Positions 35,934 through 44,755 of a stretch of 62,831 nt of DNA are shown one piece after another. The notes under the pieces were generated by a model. The model searched no databases. It was not told the origin of the DNA and saw nothing but the letters and a program-made list of their open reading frames with translations. The position numbers were made by a program, and so were the translations under genes. The number at the start of each line of letters is the position of its first letter. Position 1 is the stretch's first letter. This stretch comes from Propionibacteriaceae bacterium (GTDB lineage Bacteria > Actinomycetota > Actinomycetes > Propionibacteriales > Propionibacteriaceae): assembly GCA_031267645.1 (NCBI GenBank), contig JAIRYW010000072.1, positions 1 through 62,831 on the forward strand. Direction: 5' to 3'.

Positions 35934-37052
35934 GTGGACAGCGCAGAGCAGAACTACCTGGCCGTGATCAAGGTAGTCGGCGTCGGCGGGGGCGGCGTCA
36001 ACGCCGTCAACCGAATGATCGAGGCCGAGCTGCGCGGAGTCGAGTTCATCGCCATCAACACCGACGCCCAGGCCCTCCTGATGAGCGACGCCGACGTCAA
36101 ACTCGACATCGGCCGCCACCTGACCCGCGGTCTGGGAGCCGGAGCCGACCCGGAGAAGGGCCGCCAGGCGGCCGAGGACCACGCCGAAGACATCGAAGAG
36201 GTGCTGCGAGGGTCGGACATGGTCTTCGTGACGGCCGGCGAGGGTGGCGGCACCGGCACCGGCGGCGCCCCGGTGGTGGCTCGTATCGCCCGCTCCTTGG
36301 GCGCCTTGACCATCGGCGTGGTGACCCGCCCCTTCAGCTTCGAGGGCCGCCGCCGCTCCAGTCAGGCCGAGGTCGGCATCGTCGCCCTGCGCGACGAGGT
36401 CGACACCCTGATCGTGATCCCGAATGACAAATTGCTGCAGATGACCGACCCCAAGGTCGCCATCTTGGACGCCTTCCGCCAGGCCGACCAGGTTCTGATG
36501 CAGGGCGTCTCCGGCATCTCCGACCTCATCACCACCCCGGGTCTGATCAACGTCGACTTCGCCGACGTCAAGGCGGTCATGCAGAACACCGGTTCGGCCC
36601 TGATGGGGATCGGCTCGGCCCGGGGCGAGAACCGGGCCCAAGCAGCGGCCGAGATGGCCATCTCGTCGCCCTTGCTTGAGTCCAGCGTCGAAGGCGCCCG
36701 GGGCGTCCTGCTGTCGATCGCCGGCGGGTCGGACCTGGGCCTGTTCGAGGTCTCGGCGGCGGCCGAGCTGATCGAGCGGGCGGCCCACGACCAGGCCAAC
36801 ATCATTTGGGGCACCGTGATCGACGACACCTTGGGCGACGAGGTCCGGGTCACCGTCATAGCGGCCGGCTTCGACCATCAACCGGTCGGGGCCAGCTCGG
36901 CCTCAGCGGCCGTCCCGGCCCCGGAGGGGGCCCCGCTCCGGCTGTCGCCGGCCGGGCCCGGGCAAGCCCCGGAGCCGGTGCTGGAGTCGGAGAACCTGGG
37001 CCAGGTCGCTCCCAAGGTGAGCGACCTGGATCTGCCCGACTTCCTCAAGTAG
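35934..37052 (+). CDS. ftsZ: Cell division GTPase FtsZ
   Basis: The 372-residue tubulin homologue polymerises into the Z-ring. [24 protein letters not shown] opens the GTPase domain, [15 protein letters not shown] is the tubulin signature, and IPNDKLLQ and [11 protein letters not shown] include the T7 catalytic region. After a short Pro-rich linker the C-terminal conserved peptide [10 protein letters not shown], which binds SepF and other partners, closes the protein. GTG 35934 is chosen because GAGG lies eight bases upstream; an ATG at 35895 would add 13 non-conserved residues. Confidence 0.97.
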   Translation: MDSAEQNYLAVIKVVGVGGGGVNAVNRMIEAELRGVEFIAINTDAQALLMSDADVKLDIGRHLTRGLGAGADPEKGRQAAEDHAEDIEEVLRGSDMVFVTAGEGGGTGTGGAPVVARIARSLGALTIGVVTRPFSFEGRRRSSQAEVGIVALRDEVDTLIVIPNDKLLQMTDPKVAILDAFRQADQVLMQGVSGISDLITTPGLINVDFADVKAVMQNTGSALMGIGSARGENRAQAAAEMAISSPLLESSVEGARGVLLSIAGGSDLGLFEVSAAAELIERAAHDQANIIWGTVIDDTLGDEVRVTVIAAGFDHQPVGASSASAAVPAPEGAPLRLSPAGPGQAPEPVLESENLGQVAPKVSDLDLPDFLK

Positions 37053-37071
37053 CCGCCCGGCCGATCGCGCG

Positions 37072-37833
37072 ATGCCCCAGTTCGCCTGGATCAGTCGGCC
37101 GGACGGCCCGACCGGTTTCGGCTTGGCCTTCACCAACCGGCTGGGCGGAGTCTCCCGGCCGCCCTTCGACAGCCTCAACCTGGGCAATTCGAGCCATGAC
37201 GACCCAGCCGCGGTGGAGCTCAATTTGGAGCGGCTGCGCCGCCGGCTGGGCCTCGACCACCTGGTCGGGGTGGCGCAACACCACGGTCGAACGGTCTGGT
37301 CGCCCGACCCGGTCGGGCCGTTGGCGGCGGTGACGGCGGCCGGGGCCAAAGCCGACGCCCTGGTCAGCGGCCGGCCCGGCGTCGGACTGTTGATCCGGGT
37401 GGCGGACTGTCTGCCGGTCTTGTTGGTCGACCGCCGGCGGCGTCTGGTGGCGGCCGCCCACGCCGGCCGGGTCGGCCTGCTAGGGGGGGTCCTGGAGGCC
37501 ACCGTGGCGGATCTGCGCCGCCGGGGGGCGGACCAGGTGGAAGCTTGGATCGGCCCCCATGTCTGCGCCGCTTGCTACGAGGTGCCGGCCGAGATGGCCG
37601 AGGCGGCCTGGCGCCGCCTGCCCGCTTGCCGGGCCAGTTCGGCCAGCGGGACCCCGGCCATCGACCTGGCCGGCGGGGCGGTCGCGATCTTGGCCGGCCT
37701 GGGCTGCCGGGTCCAGCGCCAAGACCCTTGCACGGTCGAACGGGACGATCTTTTCTCCTACCGGCGCGACGGGGCCGCCTCCGGGCGGCTGGGTGCGGTG
37801 GTCTGGTTGGCCGGAGCCGGCCAATCGGCTTGA
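37072..37833 (+). CDS. pgeF: Multicopper-oxidase-like (YfiH/LACC1) purine nucleoside phosphorylase family protein
   Basis: The 253-residue protein is of the YfiH/PgeF/LACC1 family, found between ftsZ and sepF in most actinobacteria. FTNRLGGVS and LNLGNSSHDD at the start, QQHHGRTVW, VADCLPVLLVD, AAAHAGRVGLLGG and IGPHVCAACYEV with the metal-binding His and Cys residues are all in place. Characterised members act on purine nucleosides, and E. coli YfiH edits peptidoglycan precursors; which applies here is not known. ATG 37072 follows the ftsZ stop by 19 bases. Confidence 0.9.
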   Translation: MPQFAWISRPDGPTGFGLAFTNRLGGVSRPPFDSLNLGNSSHDDPAAVELNLERLRRRLGLDHLVGVAQHHGRTVWSPDPVGPLAAVTAAGAKADALVSGRPGVGLLIRVADCLPVLLVDRRRRLVAAAHAGRVGLLGGVLEATVADLRRRGADQVEAWIGPHVCAACYEVPAEMAEAAWRRLPACRASSASGTPAIDLAGGAVAILAGLGCRVQRQDPCTVERDDLFSYRRDGAASGRLGAVVWLAGAGQSA

Positions 37834-37906
37834 CTCGGGCGTGTGCGCGGGCCGATGGGCTGGGCCGGCCGCTAACCTGAGGCTCAAGTCACGCCAAGGA
37901 GGAACG

Positions 37907-38389
37907 ATGGCCGACAGGTTGAGACGAGTGGCCGAGTGGGCCGGTTTGGTCACGCCCAGTCGTTACGAAGACGACTTCTCCGACGACGAGCCGACTGGGC
38001 AGTTCGAGCCGACCGGTCCTATCGAGTCGTCCGCCCCGGCCCGTTCGGCCAATGTGACCTCGCTGGACCAGCGGCGCTCGCGTAATCTGACGGTGGCCCG
38101 GGAGGCCGGGCTGGATGAGATCTACCAAGCCCATCCCCGCTCGTACAACGCCGACGCCCTCCGGATCGGCGAGACCTTCCGGGACGGCACCCCGGTCATC
38201 CTCAACCTGATTGAGATGGACCAGGCCGAGGCGGTCCGCCTGCTCGACTTCGTCGGCGGCTTGAAGTTCGCCTTCAACGGCACGCTGGAGAGGATCACCA
38301 GCGGCGTCTTCATGCTGTTGCCCCCCAACGTCAAATTGACCGATCAAGACAAAGAGCGCATCGCCGGCGGCTTCTTCGCCCACGGCTGA
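37907..38389 (+). CDS. sepF: Cell division protein SepF
   Basis: The 160-residue protein has an N-terminal amphipathic helix (MADRLRRVAEWAGLV) that should bind the membrane, an acidic linker, and a C-terminal SepF domain with IYQAHPRSYNADALRIGETFRDGTPVILNL in pieces, FVGGLKFAFNGTLERI and VFMLLPPNV. SepF anchors FtsZ to the membrane in bacteria without FtsA, and no ftsA is present in this cluster. AAGGAGG lies six bases before ATG 37907, one of the strongest ribosome binding sites in the window. A TAACCT at 37873-37878 may be its own -10 box. Confidence 0.94.
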   Translation: MADRLRRVAEWAGLVTPSRYEDDFSDDEPTGQFEPTGPIESSAPARSANVTSLDQRRSRNLTVAREAGLDEIYQAHPRSYNADALRIGETFRDGTPVILNLIEMDQAEAVRLLDFVGGLKFAFNGTLERITSGVFMLLPPNVKLTDQDKERIAGGFFAHG

Positions 38390-38434
38390 GCGAGCCGGGC
38401 GAGCGGTCGGGTCGAGTCGAGTGAGGTTGAGCCA

Positions 38435-38728
38435 ATGCTGCTGATCGGCACCGTCATCGGCTTGGCGCTGTCGCTCTACGAGGGTCTGCTGCTGATCCGA
38501 GTGGTGCTGTCCTGGGTCCAGGCGGCCAATCGGGAATGGACTCCGCGGGGGATCGTGTTGGTTGTGAGCGAGTTCGTGTACACGCTGACCGATCCGCCGG
38601 TCAAACTGTCCCGCCGCCTGGTCAAACCGATCCGAATCGGGAATATAGCTTTAGACCTTTCGGTCATCGTGGTCTTTTTCCTGGTCATCTTGGCCCGACA
38701 GGTCAACCAGGCCATCTTCTTCGTCTGA
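38435..38728 (+). CDS. YggT-family membrane protein
   Basis: The 97-residue protein has two transmembrane helices (about 3-28 and 73-95) flanking a conserved loop with LSWVQAANREWTPRG and VYTLTDPPVKLSRRLVKP. YggT proteins sit next to sepF and divIVA in Gram-positive bacteria and are linked to envelope or division functions, without a defined biochemical role. ATG 38435 with GAGG about ten bases upstream. It follows sepF by 45 bases and is probably cotranscribed with it. Confidence 0.9.
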   Translation: MLLIGTVIGLALSLYEGLLLIRVVLSWVQAANREWTPRGIVLVVSEFVYTLTDPPVKLSRRLVKPIRIGNIALDLSVIVVFFLVILARQVNQAIFFV

Positions 38729-38805
38729 GCCGGTTCCCGGGCCGAGCCGGGCGAGAGTCACGGGCGGCGCACCATAAACCTTTGATCGAGGCTCGGCGGG
38801 GCACG

Positions 38806-38835
38806 TTGAGTCTTGACTTGGCGCTGGGGTAGCCT
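38806..38835 (+). promoter_or_regulatory. Candidate promoter for divIVA
   Basis: TTGAGT (38806-38811) and TAGCCT (38830-38835) with an 18-base spacer. A second TTGACT at 38813 is too close to the -10 box to pair with it. An in-frame TTG at 38844 lies eight bases after the -10 box and could be a leaderless alternative start for divIVA. Confidence 0.4.
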
Positions 38836-38915
38836 GACGTCAATTGTCATTCCCAAGGATTCGGTTGGCCCTGTTAGATTCCGAATCCGCGACAGCCGAT
38901 GAGGTGCAAACGCGC

Positions 38916-40208
38916 ATGACCATGACTCTGGACGAGGTACGGAAGACCCGCTTCCATATCGCGCGCCGCAATGGCTACGAAGTCACTGATGTCGATATTT
39001 TCGTCGACAAGGTCGAGGCGACGGTAGCCGCTTTGACGGAACAGAACGAAGGCTTGCAGCGTCAGCTGAACGAGGCCAACGATCGGGCTTCGAGCGCCAA
39101 CCCGGAGGAGACCGAGCAACTCAGAGCCGAGGTCGGTCGCCTGACGGTGGAGTCGAACGACTTGCGCCAGGAAGTTTTCCGGCTCCAGTCCGAGCTCAAC
39201 CAGTCCCGCACCGAGCTGACCACGGCCCACGCCGAGATGGTCCAAGCCCGTAACGAGCTGGCCAACGTCCAAGCCGAGTTGAACGCCGCCCGGGCCCAGT
39301 TGCAGTCCCAGCTGCAGAGCCAGCCGGTCAACGACCAAGGTCTGTTGGACGAGTTGGCCCGCTTGCGCCAAGAGCTGGCCCAACGCCAGGCCCAACCCCT
39401 CTACGATCCAGGCGTCCAACGCGAGATCATGCAGCTGACCGGCGAGAACACCCACCTGCGCCAGGAGATCGAGCGCATGTTGGCGCTGGAGAACCAGCAG
39501 CAGCAGTTCGGCTACGGCCAGATCCCCTCCTCTTTGGTGGTGACGACCTCGCCCGAGGCCAGCGCCGCCGTCGTCCGGCTGGTCCAGTTGGCCACCGAGC
39601 AGGCCGAGAACCTGGTCACCGAGGCCTCGCGCGAGGCCAGCCGGCGCAGCCAGCAGATCGACCTCGAGATCCAGCGGGCCAAGCAAGAGGCCGACGAATA
39701 CATCATGCGAGTCAAGGCCGAGGCCAAGATCGCCGGCGACGACCTGACCCGGCGTTCGACCGAGGAGGCCCAGCAGCGCATGGAGCAGGCCAACCACCAG
39801 GCCCGCGCCCTCACCTCCGAGGCTCAGGCCCGGGCCGACCGGATCGACTCGGAAGCCCGGGTCAACGCCGAGCGGCTGGTCCAGGAGTCTCAGAGCCGGG
39901 CCAACATGATCGACGCCGAAGCGGCCGCCCGCCGGGCCGAGCTGTTCCGGGCTTTGGAATCGGAGCGGGACGACCTCATGACTAAGGTCGAGAAGCTGCG
40001 CAACTACGAGGCCAGCTTCCGGCAGACCATGACGGCCTACTTGCAGAGCCAGATCGAGCGGCTGGAGACCTACCAGTTCCGTCCCGACACCACGCCGGAG
40101 CTGTTGCAGACCCCGGTGGCGCGTCCGGCCAGTGAATGGGCCAGCGATCAGCCGGTCGGTCCGACGCCGCGCTTGGACGCCCTGCTGCGTGATTTCTCGA
40201 CCCGCTGA
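38916..40208 (+). CDS. divIVA: DivIVA/Wag31-family polar growth protein, long form
   Basis: The 430-residue protein starts with the DivIVA membrane-binding domain (MTLDEVRKTRFHIARRNGYEVTDVDIFVDKVE, here in pieces: TRFHIARRNGY and DVDIFVDKV). A very long coiled coil rich in Gln, Glu and Ala extends over about residues 45-385. Mycobacterial Wag31 is about 260 residues, so the coiled coil is much extended, closer to Streptomyces DivIVA in size. The protein recruits the growth machinery to poles and septa. GAGG precedes ATG 38916 by 11 bases; an ATG at 38922 and a TTG at 38844 are alternatives. Position after sepF-yggT is standard. Confidence 0.9.
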   Translation: MTMTLDEVRKTRFHIARRNGYEVTDVDIFVDKVEATVAALTEQNEGLQRQLNEANDRASSANPEETEQLRAEVGRLTVESNDLRQEVFRLQSELNQSRTELTTAHAEMVQARNELANVQAELNAARAQLQSQLQSQPVNDQGLLDELARLRQELAQRQAQPLYDPGVQREIMQLTGENTHLRQEIERMLALENQQQQFGYGQIPSSLVVTTSPEASAAVVRLVQLATEQAENLVTEASREASRRSQQIDLEIQRAKQEADEYIMRVKAEAKIAGDDLTRRSTEEAQQRMEQANHQARALTSEAQARADRIDSEARVNAERLVQESQSRANMIDAEAAARRAELFRALESERDDLMTKVEKLRNYEASFRQTMTAYLQSQIERLETYQFRPDTTPELLQTPVARPASEWASDQPVGPTPRLDALLRDFSTR

Positions 40209-40372
40209 GCTTCAAAGGGCGGCCTCAGAAGCCGTTCGGCGACGCCCTGGAGGCGTCTGTGATAGTTTCTTGCAGCGTTCCCAGGTCGGCCCGCGAGGGT
40301 GACCTGGAGGGGTGGACGGTCCGGGGCAGGAGTCAGGCCTGGCCCGGCCGACGATGTACCGAGGAGGTCCAG

Positions 40373-40822
40373 ATGGCAGGGTCCCAGAGAACGGCCGATT
40401 CGGCTGCCGACAGCCCGGACGAGGTCTCGGCCATCATCCCGGTCGGTCCCGGCGAGGAGCCGTGGACGGCTGACGAGTTGGCCGAGGTGCGAGCCGAGCT
40501 GCAAGGCGAGGTGGCGCGTATGGAGCGCAAACTGGTCGTGGCCGAGGCCAATCTGCACGCCCTCTTGGCCGAAGGGGCGGACGGGGCCGGGCGCGATCCG
40601 GCCGACGTCGGCTCCTCCAATTTCGAACGCGACCAGGGCATGTCCTTGGCAGCCAACGCCCGCGAGATGTTGGAACAGGGCCAACTGGCCCTGAGGCTGT
40701 TCGACGATGGCAACTACGGCGTCTGCGAGGTCTGCGGACAGCCCATCGGTAAAGCGCGCTTGCAGGCTTTCCCCCGCGCCACCATGTGCGTGGTTTGCAA
40801 GCAGCGCTCGGAGCGCCGCTGA
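40373..40822 (+). CDS. TraR/DksA-family zinc-finger protein
   Basis: The 149-residue protein has an N-terminal coiled coil (about 30-75, ELAEVRAELQGEVARMERKL) and a C-terminal C4 zinc finger, CEVCGQPI followed by CVVCKQRSERR. DksA-like proteins enter the RNA polymerase secondary channel, but the usual DxxDxA tip motif is not obvious, so a DksA-type effect on transcription is unproven. A strong GAGGAGGTCC site precedes ATG 40373. The same gene lies between divIVA and lspA in Streptomyces. Its stop is only a few bases from the lspA start. Confidence 0.88.
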   Translation: MAGSQRTADSAADSPDEVSAIIPVGPGEEPWTADELAEVRAELQGEVARMERKLVVAEANLHALLAEGADGAGRDPADVGSSNFERDQGMSLAANAREMLEQGQLALRLFDDGNYGVCEVCGQPIGKARLQAFPRATMCVVCKQRSERR

Positions 40823-40823
40823 G

Positions 40824-41351
40824 GTGGCGGGCGCCCGAGGCCGGATCGGATGGGTCCAGGCGGTGGCCTGGATCGGTTCGATCGGAGTCGTGGCGGCGGC
40901 GGCCGACCAGGCCGTCAAAGCCTGGGCCATCGCTCGGCTGGGCGCCGACCGCCAGATCGATCTGGTGGGGGATTGGCTGCAACTACGGCTGGTGCGCAAT
41001 CCGGGGGCGGCTTTCGGCCGGGGGGCCGACTGGACGGTCGGTTTCGCCAGCTTGGCCGTGGTGGTGCTGGTGGTGGGCCTGATCTGGGCCGCCCGACGGG
41101 TCCGTTGCCGGGCTTGGGCGGCGCTGGTCGGGCTGGCGGCCGGCGGCGTGGCCGGCAATCTGATCGACCGGATGGTCCGGTGGCCCGGTTTCATGCGGGG
41201 CCATGTGATCGATTTCATCTCTTTGAAGCACTTCGCCGTCTTCAACCTGGCCGACGTCTGTCTGACGGTGGCGGCTGGCGTTTTGATCGTCTTCTGCTTG
41301 ACCGGTCGGGCCGATCCGACCGGCCTTTGGCCCGGGCGGACCGCCGCGTGA
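40824..41351 (+). CDS. lspA: Lipoprotein signal peptidase (signal peptidase II)
   Basis: The 175-residue integral membrane aspartyl protease removes signal peptides from prolipoproteins. It has four transmembrane helices. VRNPGAAFG, GNLIDRMVR with the first catalytic Asp, and FNLADVCLTVAA with the second catalytic Asp are all present, with DFISL between them. GTG 40824 overlaps the end of the traR/dksA-like gene region, where GAGGTGG may act as the ribosome binding site. The stop overlaps rluD by four bases. The length is normal. Confidence 0.94.
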   Translation: MAGARGRIGWVQAVAWIGSIGVVAAAADQAVKAWAIARLGADRQIDLVGDWLQLRLVRNPGAAFGRGADWTVGFASLAVVVLVVGLIWAARRVRCRAWAALVGLAAGGVAGNLIDRMVRWPGFMRGHVIDFISLKHFAVFNLADVCLTVAAGVLIVFCLTGRADPTGLWPGRTAA

Positions 41352-42265
41352 CGGTGGCCTTGGTGCCGGACGGCCTGGCCGGCGAACGAGTCGACCTGGC
41401 GGCCAGCCGTATGACCGGCCTGAGCCGTTCCCGGGTCGACCAGTTGGCGCTCCAGGACGGCCTGCGGCTGAACGGCCAACCGGTGGCCAAATCGCACCGG
41501 GTGGCGGCCGGCGACCTGCTGGAGGTGGTCGACGACGGCCCGGTCCGCCAGGTGGAGGTCCAAGCGCGCACCGTGTCCGGGCTCGGCCTGGTCTACCAAG
41601 ACGCCGATCTGGTGGTGGTGGACAAGCCCCCCGGGGTGGCGGCCCATCCCTCCCTGGGCTGGAGCGGCCCCAGCGTGGTCGAGCATCTGGCGGCGGCCGG
41701 CGTCGGCGTCTCCACCTCCGGGGCCCCGGAACGCGAGGGCATCGTGCAGCGGCTCGACGTCGGCACCTCCGGGCTGATGGTGGTGGCACGTTCGGAGTTC
41801 GCCTACTCGGCCTTGAAAGAGGCTTTCCGTCAGCGCCGGGTGCGCAAGATCTACCAAGCCTTGGCCCAGGGCTACCCCGATCCGCCTTCCGGCGTCATCG
41901 ACGCCCCCATCGGCCACCATCGGGGCCCGGAGTGGAAGATGACGGTCAGCCGGTCCGGCCGCTCCGCCGTCACCCATTACCGCACCGTCGAGGTCTGTCG
42001 CGGCGCCACCCTGCTGGAGATCGAGCTGGAGACTGGCCGCACCCACCAGATCAGAGTCCATCTGTCCGCCGTCCACCACCCCTGCCTGGGCGATCTGTTG
42101 TACGGGGCCGACCCCGTCCTGGCCGACCGTCTGGGGCTGAAACGGCAGTGGCTGCACGCCGTCGAGCTGTCCTTCGTCCATCCCCGGAGCCGAGAGGAAG
42201 TCACCTTCCGCTCCGCGCCGGCCGCCGACTTGGCTGCAGCTCTGGCTCGGCTGCGGGCGGACTAG
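41348..42265 (+). CDS. rluD: 23S rRNA pseudouridine synthase, RluD type
   Basis: The 305-residue enzyme isomerises uridines in rRNA. It has an N-terminal S4 domain (RVDLAASRMTGLSRSRVDQLALQDGLRLNGQ in pieces) and a catalytic domain with IVQRLDVGTSGLMVVA, where the Asp is catalytic, and ETGRTHQIRVHL near the end. RluD, RluC and RluA cannot be separated with certainty; the lspA neighbourhood favours the RluD group. GTG 41348 overlaps the lspA stop by four bases. The gene ends just before the pyk promoter. Confidence 0.92.
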   Translation: MTVALVPDGLAGERVDLAASRMTGLSRSRVDQLALQDGLRLNGQPVAKSHRVAAGDLLEVVDDGPVRQVEVQARTVSGLGLVYQDADLVVVDKPPGVAAHPSLGWSGPSVVEHLAAAGVGVSTSGAPEREGIVQRLDVGTSGLMVVARSEFAYSALKEAFRQRRVRKIYQALAQGYPDPPSGVIDAPIGHHRGPEWKMTVSRSGRSAVTHYRTVEVCRGATLLEIELETGRTHQIRVHLSAVHHPCLGDLLYGADPVLADRLGLKRQWLHAVELSFVHPRSREEVTFRSAPAADLAAALARLRAD

Positions 42266-42268
42266 TCT
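42263..42268 (+). promoter_or_regulatory. -10 box of a likely leaderless pyk promoter
   Basis: TAGTCT, overlapping the rluD stop codon, is followed by six bases and then the pyk ATG at 42275. No Shine-Dalgarno sequence intervenes. Confidence 0.5.
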
Positions 42269-42274
42269 GAAGCC

Positions 42275-43687
42275 ATGCGTCGCGCCAAGATCGTCTGTAC
42301 TTTAGGTCCCGCCGTCGATGGGGTCGACGAGTTGATCCGCTTGATCGAAGCCGGCATGGACGTGGCCCGTCTCAACCTGAGCCACGGCGACCAGGCCGAA
42401 CATGGCCGTCGTCTGGCCGATCTGCGGCAGGCGGCCCTGGCCACGGGCAAACCGGTCATGGCCCTGGTCGATCTGCAGGGGCCCAAGATCCGTCTGGGCC
42501 GTTTCGCCCAGGGCCAGGTCGAGTTGCGGGCCAAAGACCGTTTCATCATCACGACCGAGCCGGTCCAGGGCAGCGCGGAACGGGCCTCGACCACCTTCCA
42601 AGGCCTGCCCGACGACGTCAAGCCGGGCGACGTCGTTCTGATCGACGACGGCCGGGTCGAGTTGGCGGTGCGCCAGGTCGAGGGCTCCGAGGTCGTCACC
42701 GAGGTGGTGGTGGGCGGGCCGGTCTCCGACCACAAGGGCATCAACCTGCCCGGCGTGGCGGTCTCGACGCCGTCTTTGACCGAGAAGGACGCCGACGACC
42801 TGCGCTGGGCCTTGGCCCAGGGCGTCGACATGGTGGCGCTGTCTTTCGTGCGCGAGGCGACCGACATCGAGCCGGTCCACGCCATCATGGATCAGGTCGG
42901 CCGGCGCTTGCCGGTGGTGGCCAAGATCGAGAAACCGCAAGCGGTGGAGCATTTGGACGCCATCATCGACGCTTTCGACGCCTTCATGGTGGCGCGCGGC
43001 GACCTCGGCGTCGAACTGCCCTTCGAGCAGGTGCCCTTGGTGCAGAAGCGGATCATCCGGGCGGCCCGCACCTGGGCCAAGCCGGTGGTGGTGGCGACCC
43101 AGATGCTGGAGTCCATGATGACCGCTCCCAGGCCGACCCGGGCCGAGGCCTCGGACGTCGCCAACGCCGTCATGGACGGAGCCGACGCCGTCATGTTGTC
43201 GGGTGAGACCAGCGTCGGGGAGTACCCGGTCGAGGCCGTGGCGGCCATGGAGCGCATCGTGTCGGCGGTCGAGCGGGACGGCCTGGCCCAGATCGCCGCC
43301 ATCGACTGGGACCCTCGCACCACCTCCGGGGTGGTGGCCTGGGGCGCGGCCGAGGTGGCCCAGCGGCTGGAGGCGCCCTACATCGTGGCTTTCTCCAAGA
43401 CCGGCGACACCGCCCGCCGCGTCGCCCGGCTGCGCACCCAGACCCCGGTCCTGTGTTTCACGCCCAGCCAGCTCACCCGCCACCAGCTCAGCCTGGTCTG
43501 GGGCCTGCGCACCTTCATCTCGCGGACCTACGAGTTGGAGCCGATGTTGGAGGAGATGGACCAGATCCTGATCAGCCAAGGCCTGGTCGAGCCGGGCCAA
43601 CCCGTGGTGGTGGTGTACGGCCTGCCCCTGGGCATCACCGGCCAGACCAACACGGTCTACGTCCACCGGGTGCGCCAGCCCGATTGA
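42275..43687 (+). CDS. pyk: Pyruvate kinase
   Basis: The 470-residue glycolytic enzyme makes pyruvate and ATP from phosphoenolpyruvate. RRAKIVCTLGPAVDGVDEL at the start, RLNLSHGDQ, VDLQGPKIRLG, the K/Mg site in VVAKIEKPQAVEHLDAIID, MVARGDLGVELP and ATQMLESMMTAPRPTRAEASDVANAV in pieces, and SGETSVGEYPVEAV are all present. The C-terminal allosteric domain follows. The start follows a -10 box by six bases. The length is normal. Confidence 0.96.
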   Translation: MRRAKIVCTLGPAVDGVDELIRLIEAGMDVARLNLSHGDQAEHGRRLADLRQAALATGKPVMALVDLQGPKIRLGRFAQGQVELRAKDRFIITTEPVQGSAERASTTFQGLPDDVKPGDVVLIDDGRVELAVRQVEGSEVVTEVVVGGPVSDHKGINLPGVAVSTPSLTEKDADDLRWALAQGVDMVALSFVREATDIEPVHAIMDQVGRRLPVVAKIEKPQAVEHLDAIIDAFDAFMVARGDLGVELPFEQVPLVQKRIIRAARTWAKPVVVATQMLESMMTAPRPTRAEASDVANAVMDGADAVMLSGETSVGEYPVEAVAAMERIVSAVERDGLAQIAAIDWDPRTTSGVVAWGAAEVAQRLEAPYIVAFSKTGDTARRVARLRTQTPVLCFTPSQLTRHQLSLVWGLRTFISRTYELEPMLEEMDQILISQGLVEPGQPVVVVYGLPLGITGQTNTVYVHRVRQPD

Positions 43688-43799
43688 ACCGGAGCCGGGC
43701 CGGCCGGGTTGGTTTCGGCGGCCCGGGAGCGGGTCGATCGAGGGGCGGTCTTCGGATAAGCTCGCCCCATTGTCATCTCCCAATCCGAAGAGGCCGACC

Positions 43800-44410
43800 A
43801 TGTCTCATCCGGAAGCGTCCCCCGTCAAACAGCTGGAGTCCAAACTGAGGACTAACACAATTTTATTGTTGGTTTGTCCCGTCTTGCTGGTCCTGATGGT
43901 GGTCGTGCTCGTCGCCAGCGGTCGACTCCTATACGGCATCGGCATCGTCGCCCTGGTCGCTTTGGTCGGCGCCATGCGGCAGCGTCAGGCGCTCAAACAA
44001 CAGTTGGAACGGGCCCGTCAATTGGCCGCCTCGCCTTATTCGGCCCAGCTTCCCTATCCGGTTCAGCCTCCCTATCAGGGTCAGCCCCCGGCTGGTCCGG
44101 CGTCGGCTCCGCCGTGGCCGGCGTCTCAGTTTCCGGCCCAATCTCCTTATCCGGGTCAGCCTTCGTATCCGGCTCAGGCCCCGTATCCAGCTCAGCCCTC
44201 GTATCCGGCTCAGGCGCCGTACCAGGGTCAGGCTCCCTATCAGGCCCCGGCTCCGTACCAAGGCAGCCTCAGCCTCCGGCCCCAGCCCCGTACCCGAGCC
44301 AGCCCTCGTATCCGGCCCAGCCCCCGTACCAGGGTCAGCCCCCGGCTGGTCCGGCGTCGGCTTCGCCTTGGTCCGCGCCCCCGACTCCCCCTGGTCCGCC
44401 GTCGGCCTGA
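43800..44410 (+). pseudogene. PY-repeat membrane protein with an apparent one-base deletion
   Basis: From ATG 43800 (AGAGG nine bases upstream) the frame encodes a short polar start, two transmembrane helices (about 21-43 and 45-62), a charged segment, and then a tail of degenerate PYPAQ/PYQGQ repeats. Near 44262, after PAPYQG, this frame turns into arginine-rich nonsense that runs to 44534. The repeat pattern (QPQPPAPAPYPSQPSYPAQ in the second frame) continues in another frame to a stop at 44410. Adding one base after CAAGG restores a 203-residue protein of uniform composition. This is either a real frameshift, slippage in a repetitive tract, or a sequencing error. The function of such proline/tyrosine-tailed membrane proteins is unknown. 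Confidence 0.7.
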
Positions 44411-44568
44411 GCGCCCGCGCCCCCGACTAAGCGAAGGCCTGGTCGACCGGTCCACCGGTCAGCCAGGCCTTTGGTCGACGCCGGGGCCAGGGACCGAGTT
44501 CGAATCCGACCCGCCGTCGCGGCCGGGGTTCTGAGCGCGAGCGCCCAAGACCCAGGCCGCTGTCACGG

Positions 44569-44652
44569 TGCCCGAGAGGGGAGTCGAACCCCTATGTCTT
44601 CTTCAGACAGACGGGTTTGAGCCGTCCGCGTATGCCATTCCGCCACTCGGGC
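44569..44652 (-). tRNA. tRNA-Leu (anticodon CAA)
   Basis: Read on the minus strand, the acceptor arms GCCCGAG (44652-44646) and CTCGGGC (ending at 44570) pair perfectly, followed by discriminator A. The anticodon stem GACGG/CCGTC encloses CTCAAAC, giving anticodon CAA. A long variable arm (TGTCTGAAGAAGACA) marks a class II tRNA, and GGTTCGACTCC is the T arm. The length is 84 bases. The 3' CCA is not encoded (ACCG follows). Confidence 0.95.
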
Positions 44653-44755
44653 CGTACCAACGGCTGACCATTCTGCCATCAGTCGGCCGGCTGCGCCATC
44701 TTGACCGGACCGTCGCCCCTGCCATGGATTGGTCAAACGTGGAAGAATGCCTGGT

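Noticed and set aside
38813-38835. TTGACT at 38813 as the -35 box for divIVA
   Set aside because: Only 11 bases separate it from TAGCCT; the TTGAGT at 38806 gives an 18-base spacer and is preferred.
44030-44400. Short tandem repeats resembling a CRISPR or satellite array
   Set aside because: The units are degenerate codons for PYPAQ/PYQGQ in a membrane protein tail; there are no constant-length spacers and no cas genes.
44411-44534. C-terminal continuation of the PY-repeat protein in its first frame
   Set aside because: The arginine-rich sequence after 44262 is out of character, and the repeat pattern continues in another frame to 44410, so this is a frameshift product.
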